From: Calditrichales bacterium MX18-03
GTDB lineage: Bacteria; Bacillota; Clostridia; Lutisporales; Lutisporaceae
Reading direction: 5' to 3'
Assembly: GCA_021083345.1 (NCBI GenBank)
Contig: JAJGRE010000002.1
Coordinates: 744,001-808,000, forward strand
DNA length: 64,000 nt
The notes under the pieces were generated by a model. That model was not told the origin of the DNA, ran no database searches, and saw only the letters and a program-made list of their open reading frames with translations. The translations under genes were made by a program, and so were the position numbers. Below, piece after piece: positions 27,809 through 36,043 of the stretch; within the stretch, counting starts at the first letter, position 1; each line of letters starts with the position of its first letter.

Positions 27809-28681
27809 TTATTCCAAGGTCACCGTAGTCATCTTTGCATCAATGATGATCCTGACATGGGTTTTGGCGCTGCCGTAATTTCTTGAGATGTATTCCTTTT
27901 CATTGCGGCTCAGCAGCTGATCGTTCTCCACCCGTACAGTGGAAATGTCAAATCGGTCAATGATGATGCTGACGCCTGCATTTTCAGGAAGCTTCAGTTT
28001 TATGGCCGAAGCATTGGCACCAATCTTAAGGGTACTGTCGGTTTCGTTCTGTCCGGAAAGGTCGATGTAGAGCTTAGAAGCATCGGCATCGATATCCAAC
28101 CTTTTGCTCCTGCTGTTCCCCATCCCGTACAGGTCGGCACTGCCCGCTTTGATATCCAGTTTCAGCCGCTCCATTTCCATCCGGTTGGGACGGTCAAAGT
28201 CCAGGCGGAAGGCGGATGCCTTCAAGGCTGCATCCATTTCAGGGATGCTCATATCCCCCAATTTCATATTCACATCCGATGCCTCTGCAGTCAGATTCAT
28301 TTCCAGCGGGATCTGATCCGACAGCTTCACGTTCCAGCGGTTCACCGGCTTGCCGGCGCCCAGCTGCAGCCTGCCGTTCTGAATCTGCAGCTTATCCCGC
28401 TTCATTGTCACTTCCGGCTTAAGGCTTTCGGTATTAAATTGGAATGCTGCATCCAGCAGTTTATCCTCTGACTTGACGACGATAGCTTTCGCAGCCTTCA
28501 TTTCCAGGTCAGCCTTGACCGGCTTCCCGTCAAAGGTGTATGCATCCAGCTCCATGACTTCCTTGTGCTCTTTGATGATTCCGGAAATCATGCCCGCAGC
28601 CCCGTCAAACTCTATAACGCATCCGGCAGCGGCAATCGTGATTGCCGTCAGCAGACACAGTATCATAATATACCTACGCAT
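27809..28681 (-). CDS. Lipoprotein with a toastrack-like (DUF4097) repeat fold
   Basis: A 290-residue secreted lipoprotein. Its signal peptide ends in the lipobox AAAGC (Cys about 21). The rest is short alternating segments such as LKLDIKAGSADLYG and IDADASKLYIDLSG, resembling the putative-adhesin/toastrack beta-strand repeats of DUF4097 proteins. Its start overlaps the end of the preceding bactofilin-like gene by eight bases, so it belongs to the sigma/anti-sigma operon. Likely an envelope-located product of the stress response; function unknown. Confidence 0.7.
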   Translation of the reverse strand: MRRYIMILCLLTAITIAAAGCVIEFDGAAGMISGIIKEHKEVMELDAYTFDGKPVKADLEMKAAKAIVVKSEDKLLDAAFQFNTESLKPEVTMKRDKLQIQNGRLQLGAGKPVNRWNVKLSDQIPLEMNLTAEASDVNMKLGDMSIPEMDAALKASAFRLDFDRPNRMEMERLKLDIKAGSADLYGMGNSRSKRLDIDADASKLYIDLSGQNETDSTLKIGANASAIKLKLPENAGVSIIIDRFDISTVRVENDQLLSRNEKEYISRNYGSAKTHVRIIIDAKMTTVTLE

Positions 28682-29588
28682 TTTGAGCCTGCTTTCTTAC
28701 CGGCGCACCCAACCTTGTATCAATAGCAGCACCCAATGCATAAGCTGCCAGGGCAAGGTAGGTCAGCGCACCCAGGATTGGAACCAGCTTGATGACGTAA
28801 AGGACCGTTCCCCCCACCAGGAGGTGGATATAGACAGAATGCCGGCCTTCCAGATTGCCTGTGATCCTGTGGCCTAAAGCGATGGACATTGCAATGAAGC
28901 CCATAAAAACTGCCACAAAGAAGGCGATGGGTGCGGCCACGGCAACAAAAGGTATCAGCAGGATTCCCACGATGGTAATGGCCAAAAGGACACAGGCCAC
29001 TGCGAATGCCGGGAAATACAGCAGAAGTACTGCCGTGCCTATGGCCAGCTTCTTGCCGGTTTTCTCCCTGACGGCTGCTGTCATGAGTCTCACTCTATCA
29101 GGCGCAATCAATACCACCAGACAGGCAAAAGCATATATGACAAACAGTCCCAGCATGTCACCAAAACCAACCCTGGGGATCAGTTCGTGCCTTCCGAAGG
29201 AGAAAGGCGTGCTGACATCCGCAATTTCACCTCGGATGATTGCATTGGGCCCTTTTTCCACACCGCCTCCGACACCTACCGTGTCGCCGCTGATGACACC
29301 TCTGTCTTTAACCCGAACCGTTCCCAGAACGGCTACAACATCACCATCAATGGCGCCCCTGACGGTCACACTTCCGAAGACTGCAACCGCATCTCCCCGC
29401 AGTGTTCCGTCCACAGTCACGTTGCCGAAAATGGCAACTGCATCTCCATTATTTGTTACATCGCCCGGTACAACAACATCCTTGAAAAATGCAACCTTAT
29501 CCCGGTTATCCGTCGTCCATGCGAAAGCACACAGCATTGCTGCCAGCATAAGCAGGCATAGCACTGCTGCCATTCTCTTAAAATTCAT
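28674..29588 (-). CDS. Membrane protein with an exported polymer-forming (bactofilin-like) domain
   Basis: A 304-residue protein. An N-terminal signal or anchor (MNFKRMAAVLCLLMLAAMLC) is followed by about five tandem beta-strand repeats of the form GDAVAVFGSVTV (residues about 40-125). This right-handed-helix pattern resembles bactofilin and related polymer-forming cytoskeletal repeats, but outside the membrane. The C-terminal half has about five membrane helices. It lies second after the anti-sigma factor and overlaps the lipoprotein gene. I take it for an envelope-remodelling protein. Confidence 0.7.
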   Translation of the reverse strand: MNFKRMAAVLCLLMLAAMLCAFAWTTDNRDKVAFFKDVVVPGDVTNNGDAVAIFGNVTVDGTLRGDAVAVFGSVTVRGAIDGDVVAVLGTVRVKDRGVISGDTVGVGGGVEKGPNAIIRGEIADVSTPFSFGRHELIPRVGFGDMLGLFVIYAFACLVVLIAPDRVRLMTAAVREKTGKKLAIGTAVLLLYFPAFAVACVLLAITIVGILLIPFVAVAAPIAFFVAVFMGFIAMSIALGHRITGNLEGRHSVYIHLLVGGTVLYVIKLVPILGALTYLALAAYALGAAIDTRLGAPVRKQAQNA

Positions 29589-30168
29589 TTCTAAGACCCT
29601 CCCAATCTTCCTGAAGCTTCAGCTTGCTGATTAATAAAAGATTCATACCGACAAAAGCGAACACAACCATCATGACTGCATCCATATAGTCCCTCAGCAG
29701 GACATTTCTGAGTATCAACAATTTCCCCACCGAAAGCGACAGTGTCACCAAGGCTTCCCGCAGCAGCTCCAGAACACCTGTTACGGCATAAATGATGACG
29801 TTTTGGGCGATGAGCAGTATGCCGCTGTCCCGGATATACGGTATGATAACAAAGGACATCATGTTGCAAGCAAAGATGATCAGCCCCAAGATTCCGATCA
29901 GCCAGAAGACAAGCGACTGTGCATGATTGACTGCTGCATCCCGCATCCTGATGCTCTCCAACACTTTGGCTTCAAAGCCTTCCGGAACTTCCAGCAGAGG
30001 CAATTCTTCCAGTGCCGACAAGGCTTCCTTCATGGCATCAAATTCCAGCGCGCAGCCGGGGCATTTTTCATTGTGCTTCAAAAGCATTTCTATTTCCAGT
30101 TCACTGATGTCATGGTCAAAATATTTCATGATCAGGTCATTTGTTTCCCTGCACTGCATATGCGTCAT
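29578..30168 (-). CDS. Zinc-finger anti-sigma factor, membrane-bound
   Basis: A 196-residue protein starting MTHMQCRETNDLIMKYFDHD. Its N-terminus carries the HxxxCxxC element (HNEKCPGC) of the zf-HC2 anti-sigma domain, with an upstream Cys as the further zinc ligand. The remainder has about four hydrophobic segments. It overlaps the sigma gene by 32 bases and should hold that sigma factor inactive at the membrane until an envelope signal arrives. A second ATG at 30159 is possible. Confidence 0.82.
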   Translation of the reverse strand: MTHMQCRETNDLIMKYFDHDISELEIEMLLKHNEKCPGCALEFDAMKEALSALEELPLLEVPEGFEAKVLESIRMRDAAVNHAQSLVFWLIGILGLIIFACNMMSFVIIPYIRDSGILLIAQNVIIYAVTGVLELLREALVTLSLSVGKLLILRNVLLRDYMDAVMMVVFAFVGMNLLLISKLKLQEDWEGLRNEF

Positions 30169-30712
30169 CCTCCTTTTCAGAATGCATAAGGGTCTCCTTC
30201 AACATTTGTCGCGCCCTGTACAGCCTGTTTTTTACGATGGTCAGCGATTCTCCCGTTATATCCATAATCTCCTGATACGAAAGGTTCTGATGATGGAAAA
30301 GTATCAGGAACTCCTTGTATTTGTCCGGAAGCTGGTTAATGGCTTTTTGAACCCTCAGCTGGTTCTCTTTGCGTATGTATTCTTCCTCCGGTGTGTCCTT
30401 ACCGTCCTTCAGCTCAAAGCCGTCATCGATGGGAACGGTTTCCGCCTTTCTTTTCCTCAGGTTATCCAGGCACAGATTGGTGGTAATCTTAAGAGCCCAT
30501 GTCATAAACTTATATTCGGGATTATATCTGGACAATGAGTTATAAATCCGAATAAAGGCCTCCTGGGAGATGTCTTCTGCCTCTTCCCTGTTTCCCATCA
30601 TCCTGAAAGCCGTATTGAAAATTGCTCTTTTGTACCTCTCGATCAGCGTGCCGAAAGCGTCTACTTCCCCGCCCAAGCACCGGTTAATGATCTCTATGTC
30701 AGAGGCATTCAA
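30137..30712 (-). CDS. ECF-type RNA polymerase sigma factor
   Basis: A ~191-residue group IV sigma factor. Region 2 contains AFRMMGNREEAEDISQEAFIRIY and the DNA-melting segment KFMTWALKITTNLCLDNLRK; region 4 contains INQLPDKYKEFLILFHHQ and the helix-turn-helix LSYQEIMDITGESLTIVKN. It fits SigW/SigV-type envelope regulators. I prefer a TTG start at 30712 because AAGGTGG lies eight bases upstream; a GTG at 30724 sits on that site itself. Its anti-sigma factor and two envelope proteins follow in one operon, a common self-regulated unit. Confidence 0.88.
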   Translation of the reverse strand: MNASDIEIINRCLGGEVDAFGTLIERYKRAIFNTAFRMMGNREEAEDISQEAFIRIYNSLSRYNPEYKFMTWALKITTNLCLDNLRKRKAETVPIDDGFELKDGKDTPEEEYIRKENQLRVQKAINQLPDKYKEFLILFHHQNLSYQEIMDITGESLTIVKNRLYRARQMLKETLMHSEKEDDAYAVQGNK

Positions 30713-30834
30713 ATAGATCGCCACCTTATTCTACCGCTTTGTTGCGTGTTTTACGTTTTGTATCCCGTACTTTATTGCGTTATCCTTTTGTACTTATATA
30801 CGCACTTATAAAAAATTTGTCTGATATAAACATT

Positions 30835-30873
30835 AAATAGAATAACTGTCTGATTCAAACAGCCATTCTATTT
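30835..30873 (-). terminator. Hairpin after the tsaE-tsaB/rimI operon
   Basis: AAATAGAATnnCTGT and ACAGnnATTCTATTT form a stem between the TsaB-RimI stop and the sigma gene. The trailing T run is interrupted, so termination may be leaky. Confidence 0.55.
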
Positions 30874-30890
30874 AATGGCAATGCTCAAGT

Positions 30891-32024
30891 TTATATATGG
30901 CTCCACATGATGACAGCATCCTCTCCGTTGTCCGCATAATAGCCTTTTCTTATGCCGGCGTCAGCAAAGCCGAATTTTTTATATAGGTTTCTTGCAGCCA
31001 GGTTGGAGGTGCGCACTTCCAAGGTCACGTTTTCGACTTTGTTCTTTTTGGCGGTATCCATCATGGCTTCCAGGATCTTCTCACCGATCCGGCGTCCCCT
31101 GTAATCAGGATGCACCGCAATATTGGTGATATGCCCCTCGTCAAATATGACCCACATTCCGCCATACCCGATGACCTTGCCGTCCACCCTGGCAACGACG
31201 TATTTGGCCAGCTTGTTGTCATACAGCTCCTTTTCGAAGGATTCCCTTGACCAAGGCGATTCAAAGCAGAGCTGCTCAATCTCGCAAATGGCATCGATAT
31301 CTTCCGCCGACATCTCCCCGATAACTGCTTTTTGCTTTTTTTCATACTCGACTTCAGCCTGGGATTTCCGTATATAGGTCAGCTTGAAGGCATCGTAGCT
31401 TTCCACCTGACCTTTTGCATGCAGCTGCAAGGCCAGTGCTGCTACAGAGGATGCCCTTGGCAGCAGCAGTGAAGGCGGCGCAAAGAAGCTGTGCGGAATC
31501 GCTTCCCTGATTTCATCCGCATGCAGGCTTACTGCGTCTCCCAGAAAGGTAATACTCAGCCCCTCATCATTTATGTATTGCAGAAGATCCTTCAGAAGAA
31601 TGGCGCGGAAGTCCTGCCGTTTGACCAGTTCGCCTTTTTCCCAGGCATACAGCGCGCTGTATACCATTCCCCGCTGTGCATCCAGAATGGGGCATACTGC
31701 TCCGCTGCAATTGAACAGGTTAAATGCCAATGCGTCCAGTGTGGGGACCGCAGCAATGGGCTTTTTCAGCACCTGCGCCATTGCTTTGGTGATGGAAGCG
31801 CCTATCCTCAGGCCAGTGAATGAGCCGGGGCCTGCTGAGCAGGCAAAAAAGTCCATATCGGCAGGGGTCAGTCCGGCACGCATGAACAACTCGTCGATCA
31901 GGCCCATCAACTTCTGGGAATGTGCCCTGTTACTGTTCAATACGGACTCGCACAACAACTTGTCCTCTTCGATGATTGCCGCCGTTGCCACGGCAGTAGA
32001 GGTATCAACGGCCAGAACCTTCAT
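30891..32024 (-). CDS. TsaB-RimI fusion (tRNA t6A protein plus N-acetyltransferase)
   Basis: A 377-residue fusion. Residues 1 to about 215 are TsaB, the inactive ASKHA partner of TsaD (LAVDTSTAVATAAIIE, SNRAHSQKLM, ACSAGPGSFTGLRIG). Residues about 230-377 are a GNAT acetyltransferase of RimI type (EIEQLCFESPWSRESFE, then the acetyl-CoA loop NIAVHPDYRGRRIGEKIL and RTSNLAARNLYKKFGF), which acetylates the N-terminus of ribosomal protein S18 in known bacteria. The two are usually neighbouring genes; here they form one polypeptide. It overlaps tsaE by 20 bases. Confidence 0.92.
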   Translation of the reverse strand: MKVLAVDTSTAVATAAIIEEDKLLCESVLNSNRAHSQKLMGLIDELFMRAGLTPADMDFFACSAGPGSFTGLRIGASITKAMAQVLKKPIAAVPTLDALAFNLFNCSGAVCPILDAQRGMVYSALYAWEKGELVKRQDFRAILLKDLLQYINDEGLSITFLGDAVSLHADEIREAIPHSFFAPPSLLLPRASSVAALALQLHAKGQVESYDAFKLTYIRKSQAEVEYEKKQKAVIGEMSAEDIDAICEIEQLCFESPWSRESFEKELYDNKLAKYVVARVDGKVIGYGGMWVIFDEGHITNIAVHPDYRGRRIGEKILEAMMDTAKKNKVENVTLEVRTSNLAARNLYKKFGFADAGIRKGYYADNGEDAVIMWSHI

Positions 32025-32481
32025 GCCCTTCCATCCCTTCCGTTATCCTAATGTATTCTTCTCCTGTGGGCTCCAGAAGAATTTCTCTTCCTTCCCCATC
32101 CTTGGTTTTCAAAATCGTAATCCAGAGCCTTGCGACCGGTATAATATCCTTGACGCTATCCGCCCACTCGATGACAGTAACCCCATCACCGAAAAAATAC
32201 TCTTCATAACCCAGCTCGTACATCTCATCCACATGGTCAAGCCTGTAGACATCGAAATGGTAAAGCGGCAGTCTGCCCTGATATTCATTGATGATGGTAT
32301 AGGTCGGGCTGGTAACATAGTCCGAAACGCCAAGCCCCCTGCCTATGCCTTGTGTCATTGCCGTCTTGCCTGCTCCCAGATCCCCGGACAGGCACAGGAT
32401 ATTGCCTTTCTCAAGCAGCTTTCCGAGCCGTTCGCCAATGTCAAAGGTATCCTGCACGCTTCTTGAAATAAGCTTCAGCAT
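32005..32481 (-). CDS. tsaE: tRNA threonylcarbamoyladenosine ATPase TsaE
   Basis: A 158-residue P-loop ATPase that cycles the TsaB/TsaD complex in t6A synthesis. The Walker A motif is GDLGAGKTAMTQGIG (about residues 35-49), followed by SPTYTIINEYQG and HFDVYRLD, as in all TsaE. GGGGGG precedes the ATG. It is first in the operon and its end overlaps the fusion gene. Confidence 0.94.
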   Translation of the reverse strand: MLKLISRSVQDTFDIGERLGKLLEKGNILCLSGDLGAGKTAMTQGIGRGLGVSDYVTSPTYTIINEYQGRLPLYHFDVYRLDHVDEMYELGYEEYFFGDGVTVIEWADSVKDIIPVARLWITILKTKDGEGREILLEPTGEEYIRITEGMEGHEGSGR

Positions 32482-32585
32482 GTTTTCCCCCCATTGTTAT
32501 TAGCAGTTTTGCAATTGCCACAATATATATTGTTATTATAGTCTATAAAAGGACAAATGTATACATGACATAAGTGAGAACAAAG

Positions 32586-32750
32586 GCGACGCCTCCGTCG
32601 CATTTGAAGCCCATGCACCATTTCCGAGTTTATGAGGAAATATTGGTGCGGGCAGTTAAATCAAAATTTTATATAGTATCGGAAAGTTTTGCTTTCCGAT
32701 ACTATATAAAAGCCCGACAAGCTATCACCCTTGATATCCTGTCGAGCTTT
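32586..32750. repeat. String of hairpins between ribU and tsaE
   Basis: Inside this 283-base gap four stem-loops follow one another: GCGACG-CCTC-CGTCGC (32586-32601); GCACCATTTCC with GGAAA-TAT-TGGTGC (32615-32649); a perfect 19-bp stem of TTTATATAGTATCGGAAAG with a 5-base loop (32668-32710); and AAGCTCGACA with TGTCGGGCTT on the minus strand, 18-base loop (32711-32750). The last is the likely ribU terminator and the third could be a second one. No open frame is credible here. Confidence 0.6.
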
Positions 32751-32764
32751 ACCCCATTATTGTC

Positions 32765-33304
32765 TTACTTGTGCAGAATGGGCGAAAGGCTTTTGTAAAT
32801 CAGCAGCGTGATGGCTGACACAACCACACCCTTAAACAGATTGAAGGGGAATATGGCCGTATAGATCATCTTCATGACCTCCGGCTTGGGCATAGCGGGT
32901 GCATAAACAGGTATCAGAATGAAATAGTTGGCAAAGCACATCACCAGAGACATGGTGACGGTACCGGCAAGCAACGCCATCAATGCGTAGGTCTTTGACT
33001 TTTTTCTGAAATAGATCAGTCCGGCTACCAATACGAAGGAACCGCCGGTCAGGAAATTTGCCAGTTCACCGATGCCGCCGGTTTCATTCCGGAAAATCAG
33101 GTGCAGCAAGTTCTTGATCAGCTCAATGGTTACACCGGCTACAGGACCAAAGGCAAATGCGCCGATAATGGCGGGTATGTCACTGAGGTCGATTTTAAGG
33201 AAGGGCGGAAAAAAGGGTACCGGGAACTCGAAAAACATTACAATAAATGCGATAGCGGATAGAATCCCGATTTTGGTCATCAATTGAAGCTTGGAATTTC
33301 TCAT
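32765..33304 (-). CDS. ribU: Riboflavin transporter RibU (ECF S component)
   Basis: A 179-residue membrane protein with five to six helices. The FFPPFLKIDLSDIPAIIGAF segment is a RibU signature, and GPVAGVTIELIKNLLHLI follows. It is the substrate-binding subunit for riboflavin of the energy-coupling-factor importers. The start at 33304 is set by AAAGGAGG. The FMN riboswitch directly upstream confirms the substrate. Confidence 0.94.
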   Translation of the reverse strand: MRNSKLQLMTKIGILSAIAFIVMFFEFPVPFFPPFLKIDLSDIPAIIGAFAFGPVAGVTIELIKNLLHLIFRNETGGIGELANFLTGGSFVLVAGLIYFRKKSKTYALMALLAGTVTMSLVMCFANYFILIPVYAPAMPKPEVMKMIYTAIFPFNLFKGVVVSAITLLIYKSLSPILHK

Positions 33305-33361
33305 GTTTCTTCCTCCTTTAATGTACATGGTTTTGTTTTCCAGGGGACATTAAAATAAAAA

Positions 33362-33383
33362 GGTCCCTGGAATTCCAGGGACC
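33362..33383 (-). terminator. Riboswitch-controlled terminator upstream of ribU
   Basis: GGTCCCTGGAA and its exact inverted copy form a 22-base palindrome followed on the minus strand by a T-rich run. It stands between the FMN aptamer and ribU and is the probable expression platform. Confidence 0.8.
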
Positions 33384-33401
33384 GAACATGCATAATACAA
33401 G

Positions 33402-33602
33402 CATCTTCTTCCATCCAGACTTTACTGTCGGCTCCGGAAATTCTCCGGATCTGTGTTGCGAAACCTTTTTCTCACCAGCAGAACCATTGATTCTGCAAGC
33501 CGAGCATTCCACAAGCAGAGCTGAAGCTCTGCCAGCGGAACAACTGTTCCGCCCCACTCGCGGGCTATACCGCCGGTAGGGAATTGCACCCGTCCCTGAA
33601 GA
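33402..33602 (-). promoter_or_regulatory. FMN riboswitch (RFN element)
   Basis: On the minus strand the conserved RFN blocks appear in order: CAGGGACGGGTG, AATTCCCTACCGGCGGT, AGCCCGCGAG, then after variable hairpins CCGGAGAATTTCCGGAGCCG, ACAGTAAAGTCTGGATGG and AAGAAGATG. FMN binding should favour the terminator at 33362 and turn ribU off. Confidence 0.95.
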
Positions 33603-33639
33603 TTATTATCTAATAATCATTATAACATCAAATGCCTTC

Positions 33640-35790
33640 CTAATTCAAGCCTTTCATGCTGAGGCTGATCCGGTTTCTGTCCAGATCCACATCCAGCACC
33701 TTCACCTTGACGATATCGCCGACCTGGACCACATCCATCGGTCTTCTGATAAAACGGTCGGCCAGCTCGGAAATATGCACCAGCCCGTCCTGATGAACGC
33801 CGATATCGACAAAAGCACCGAAGTCGATCACATTGCGGACCGTGCCCGTCAAAAGCATGCCGGGCTTCAAATCCTTGATATCCATTACATCCGTCATCAG
33901 AATAGGCTTGGGCATTTCGTCCCTTGGGTCCCGTCCAGGCTTCTGCAGCTCTTTGATGATGTCCTTCAACGTCGGTATTCCGACGCTTAATTCCTTAGAA
34001 AGCGCCTCAATATCCATTTGCATGATTTCATGGATCGCAGCCGTAACCCCTTTTTGCTTCAGCGCTTTGAGGCTCTGTCCCGACCGCTCGATCAGACGGG
34101 CGGCAGCATCATAGGACTCCGGGTGTACCGAAGTATTATCCAGTATGTTGTCGCTCTCCGGAATCCTTAAAAAGCCGGCAGCCTGTTCAAAGGCCTTTTC
34201 TCCCAGCTTCTTAACCTTCAGCAGCTCTTTCCGGCTCTTGAACTTGCCGTTTTCCTCCCGGTATGCCACGATGTTTTTCGCGATGGCTGAATTGATACCG
34301 GAAATATGCTGCAGCAGCGAAGGCGAAGCTGTATTCAAGTCCACGCCGACACTATTGACACAGTCCTCTACGACCCCAGAAAGGGTTTCTGTCAACCGCT
34401 TCTGCGTCACATCATGCTGGTACTGGCCTACGCCGATGGATTTGGGGTCTATTTTGACCAGCTCGGCTAGTGGGTCCTGCAGTCTTCTTGCTATGGAAAT
34501 CGCACCTCTCAGCGATACGTTGATATCCGGATATTCTTTCGCTGCCAGCTCTGAAGCGGAATAAACCGAAGCGCCGGCTTCGTTGACGATAATATAATGC
34601 AGCCCCTTGTCCAGCTCTTTAATGATCTCCGCACAGAAAAGCTCGGATTCTCTTGAGGCTGTGCCATTACCGATGGAAATAACCTCAACATGATACTTCC
34701 TGATCAGTTCCTTCATTGTTTTTTTACTTTGCTCCAATTGACTCTGAGGCGGTGTGGGATACACCGTCACTGTCTCCAGAAGCTTTCCCGTCTCATCGAC
34801 CACGGCAATCTTGCATCCCGTCCTGTAAGCCGGGTCAAAGCCCATTACCACCTTACCCTTTATCGGAGGCTGCAAAAGCAAATTCCTCAGGTTGGTGCCA
34901 AACACTTTGATTGCCTGCTCTTCTGCTTTATCCGTCAGTTCATTGCGGATCTCCCTTTCTATGGATGGTGCAATCAGCCGGTTATAGGCATCCTTGACCG
35001 TCTCCTCCAAAACATTTCTATAGGGAGATCCCACTGCGACCACGTTTTTATTTATGTAATCCAATATCCGGCTAACCGGTGCCTCAATCTTGATAGTCAG
35101 GAACTTTTCCTTTTCTCCCCGGTTAACGGCCAGTACCCGATGAGGTACGATCCGGAATACCGGCTCGCAGTAGTCATAGTACATCTGATACTCCGACTTT
35201 TCTTCGGTATTGCCCTTGGAGATGATATTCCCATTCTTAAAGGTCAGCTCACGGATTTCCTTCCTGAAATCCGCGTTATCCGAAATCTGTTCGGCAATAA
35301 TGTCCAATGCGCCGTTGATGGCATCCTGTACCGTTTCCACCTTCAGCTCGGCATTGACAAACGGTGCCGCCAGCTCCTCCAGCGTCTGTGCCGTCCTTTC
35401 CTGCCTCCAAATGATTTCTGCAAGCGGCTCCAAGCCTTTTTCCTTGGCTATCGTGGCTCTGGTCCTCTTTTTCTGCTTGTATGGTCGGTATAGATCCTCT
35501 ACCTCCTGCAGCACCTCAGCTTTATCGATAGCTGCCTTCAGCTCTTCCGTCAGCTTACCCTGCTCGTCAATCAGCCTCTTTACTTCTTCCTTGCGGCCTT
35601 CCAGGTTCCTCAGATAGCTCAGCCGTTCATTCAAGTCCCGCAGTACGGTATCGGAAAGCTCTCCTGTCAGTTCCTTCCGGTATCTGGCAATAAAAGGAAT
35701 GGTGTTCCCTTCATCGATCATTTTTACAGTGTTTTCTACCTGCCAGGGCTTGACGGACAGCTCCTTCGCCAATTTGCCGATTATATCCAT
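33640..35790 (-). CDS. tex: Tex family transcription accessory protein
   Basis: A 716-residue nucleic-acid-binding protein. The N-terminal helical domain has NTIPFIARYRKELTG; a YqgF/RNase H-like domain has MGFDPAYRTGCKIAVVD; helix-hairpin-helix units cover SPSLLQHISGINSAIAKNIV; and the C-terminal S1 domain is LLTGTVRNVIDFGAFVDIGV followed by DGLVHISEL. Tex is highly conserved and is linked to transcription and RNA metabolism, without a defined enzyme activity. AAAGGAGG lies before the ATG. Confidence 0.96.
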   Translation of the reverse strand: MDIIGKLAKELSVKPWQVENTVKMIDEGNTIPFIARYRKELTGELSDTVLRDLNERLSYLRNLEGRKEEVKRLIDEQGKLTEELKAAIDKAEVLQEVEDLYRPYKQKKRTRATIAKEKGLEPLAEIIWRQERTAQTLEELAAPFVNAELKVETVQDAINGALDIIAEQISDNADFRKEIRELTFKNGNIISKGNTEEKSEYQMYYDYCEPVFRIVPHRVLAVNRGEKEKFLTIKIEAPVSRILDYINKNVVAVGSPYRNVLEETVKDAYNRLIAPSIEREIRNELTDKAEEQAIKVFGTNLRNLLLQPPIKGKVVMGFDPAYRTGCKIAVVDETGKLLETVTVYPTPPQSQLEQSKKTMKELIRKYHVEVISIGNGTASRESELFCAEIIKELDKGLHYIIVNEAGASVYSASELAAKEYPDINVSLRGAISIARRLQDPLAELVKIDPKSIGVGQYQHDVTQKRLTETLSGVVEDCVNSVGVDLNTASPSLLQHISGINSAIAKNIVAYREENGKFKSRKELLKVKKLGEKAFEQAAGFLRIPESDNILDNTSVHPESYDAAARLIERSGQSLKALKQKGVTAAIHEIMQMDIEALSKELSVGIPTLKDIIKELQKPGRDPRDEMPKPILMTDVMDIKDLKPGMLLTGTVRNVIDFGAFVDIGVHQDGLVHISELADRFIRRPMDVVQVGDIVKVKVLDVDLDRNRISLSMKGLN

Positions 35791-35880
35791 GGGCTTCCTC
35801 CTTTAAGTATGATACGTTTCAATGCAATATTAATATACTACGAATTACCTGAAGTGACAATCTTTATCCTTATTCTATCC

Positions 35881-35928
35881 AAAAAAAAGAAGGAAATGAG
35901 ACAGCTGCCAAGCTGGCCTTCATTTCCG
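35881..35928 (-). terminator. Terminator after the SPOCS gene
   Basis: On the minus strand GGAAATGAAGGCCAGCT and AGCTGTCTCATTTCC pair imperfectly around TGGC, followed by TTCTTTTTTTT. Confidence 0.75.
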
Positions 35929-35977
35929 GGAAGGTGAACAGATTTATGGAATGGGCTGATATATAAACTTCATTCTT

Positions 35978-36000
35978 CTTGTCCCTACTTCAAATTATGC
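35978..36000. repeat. Flanking repeat of the SPOCS gene (copy 1)
   Basis: A 23-base stretch beginning CTTGTCCCTACTT and ending ATGC recurs at 37071-37093 in the same orientation with 20 of 23 bases identical. The two copies lie on either side of the SPOCS gene. Confidence 0.6.
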
Positions 36001-36043
36001 GTTCCAGAGCATTTTGATACAAGTAGCTGAAAATTATTCTATA

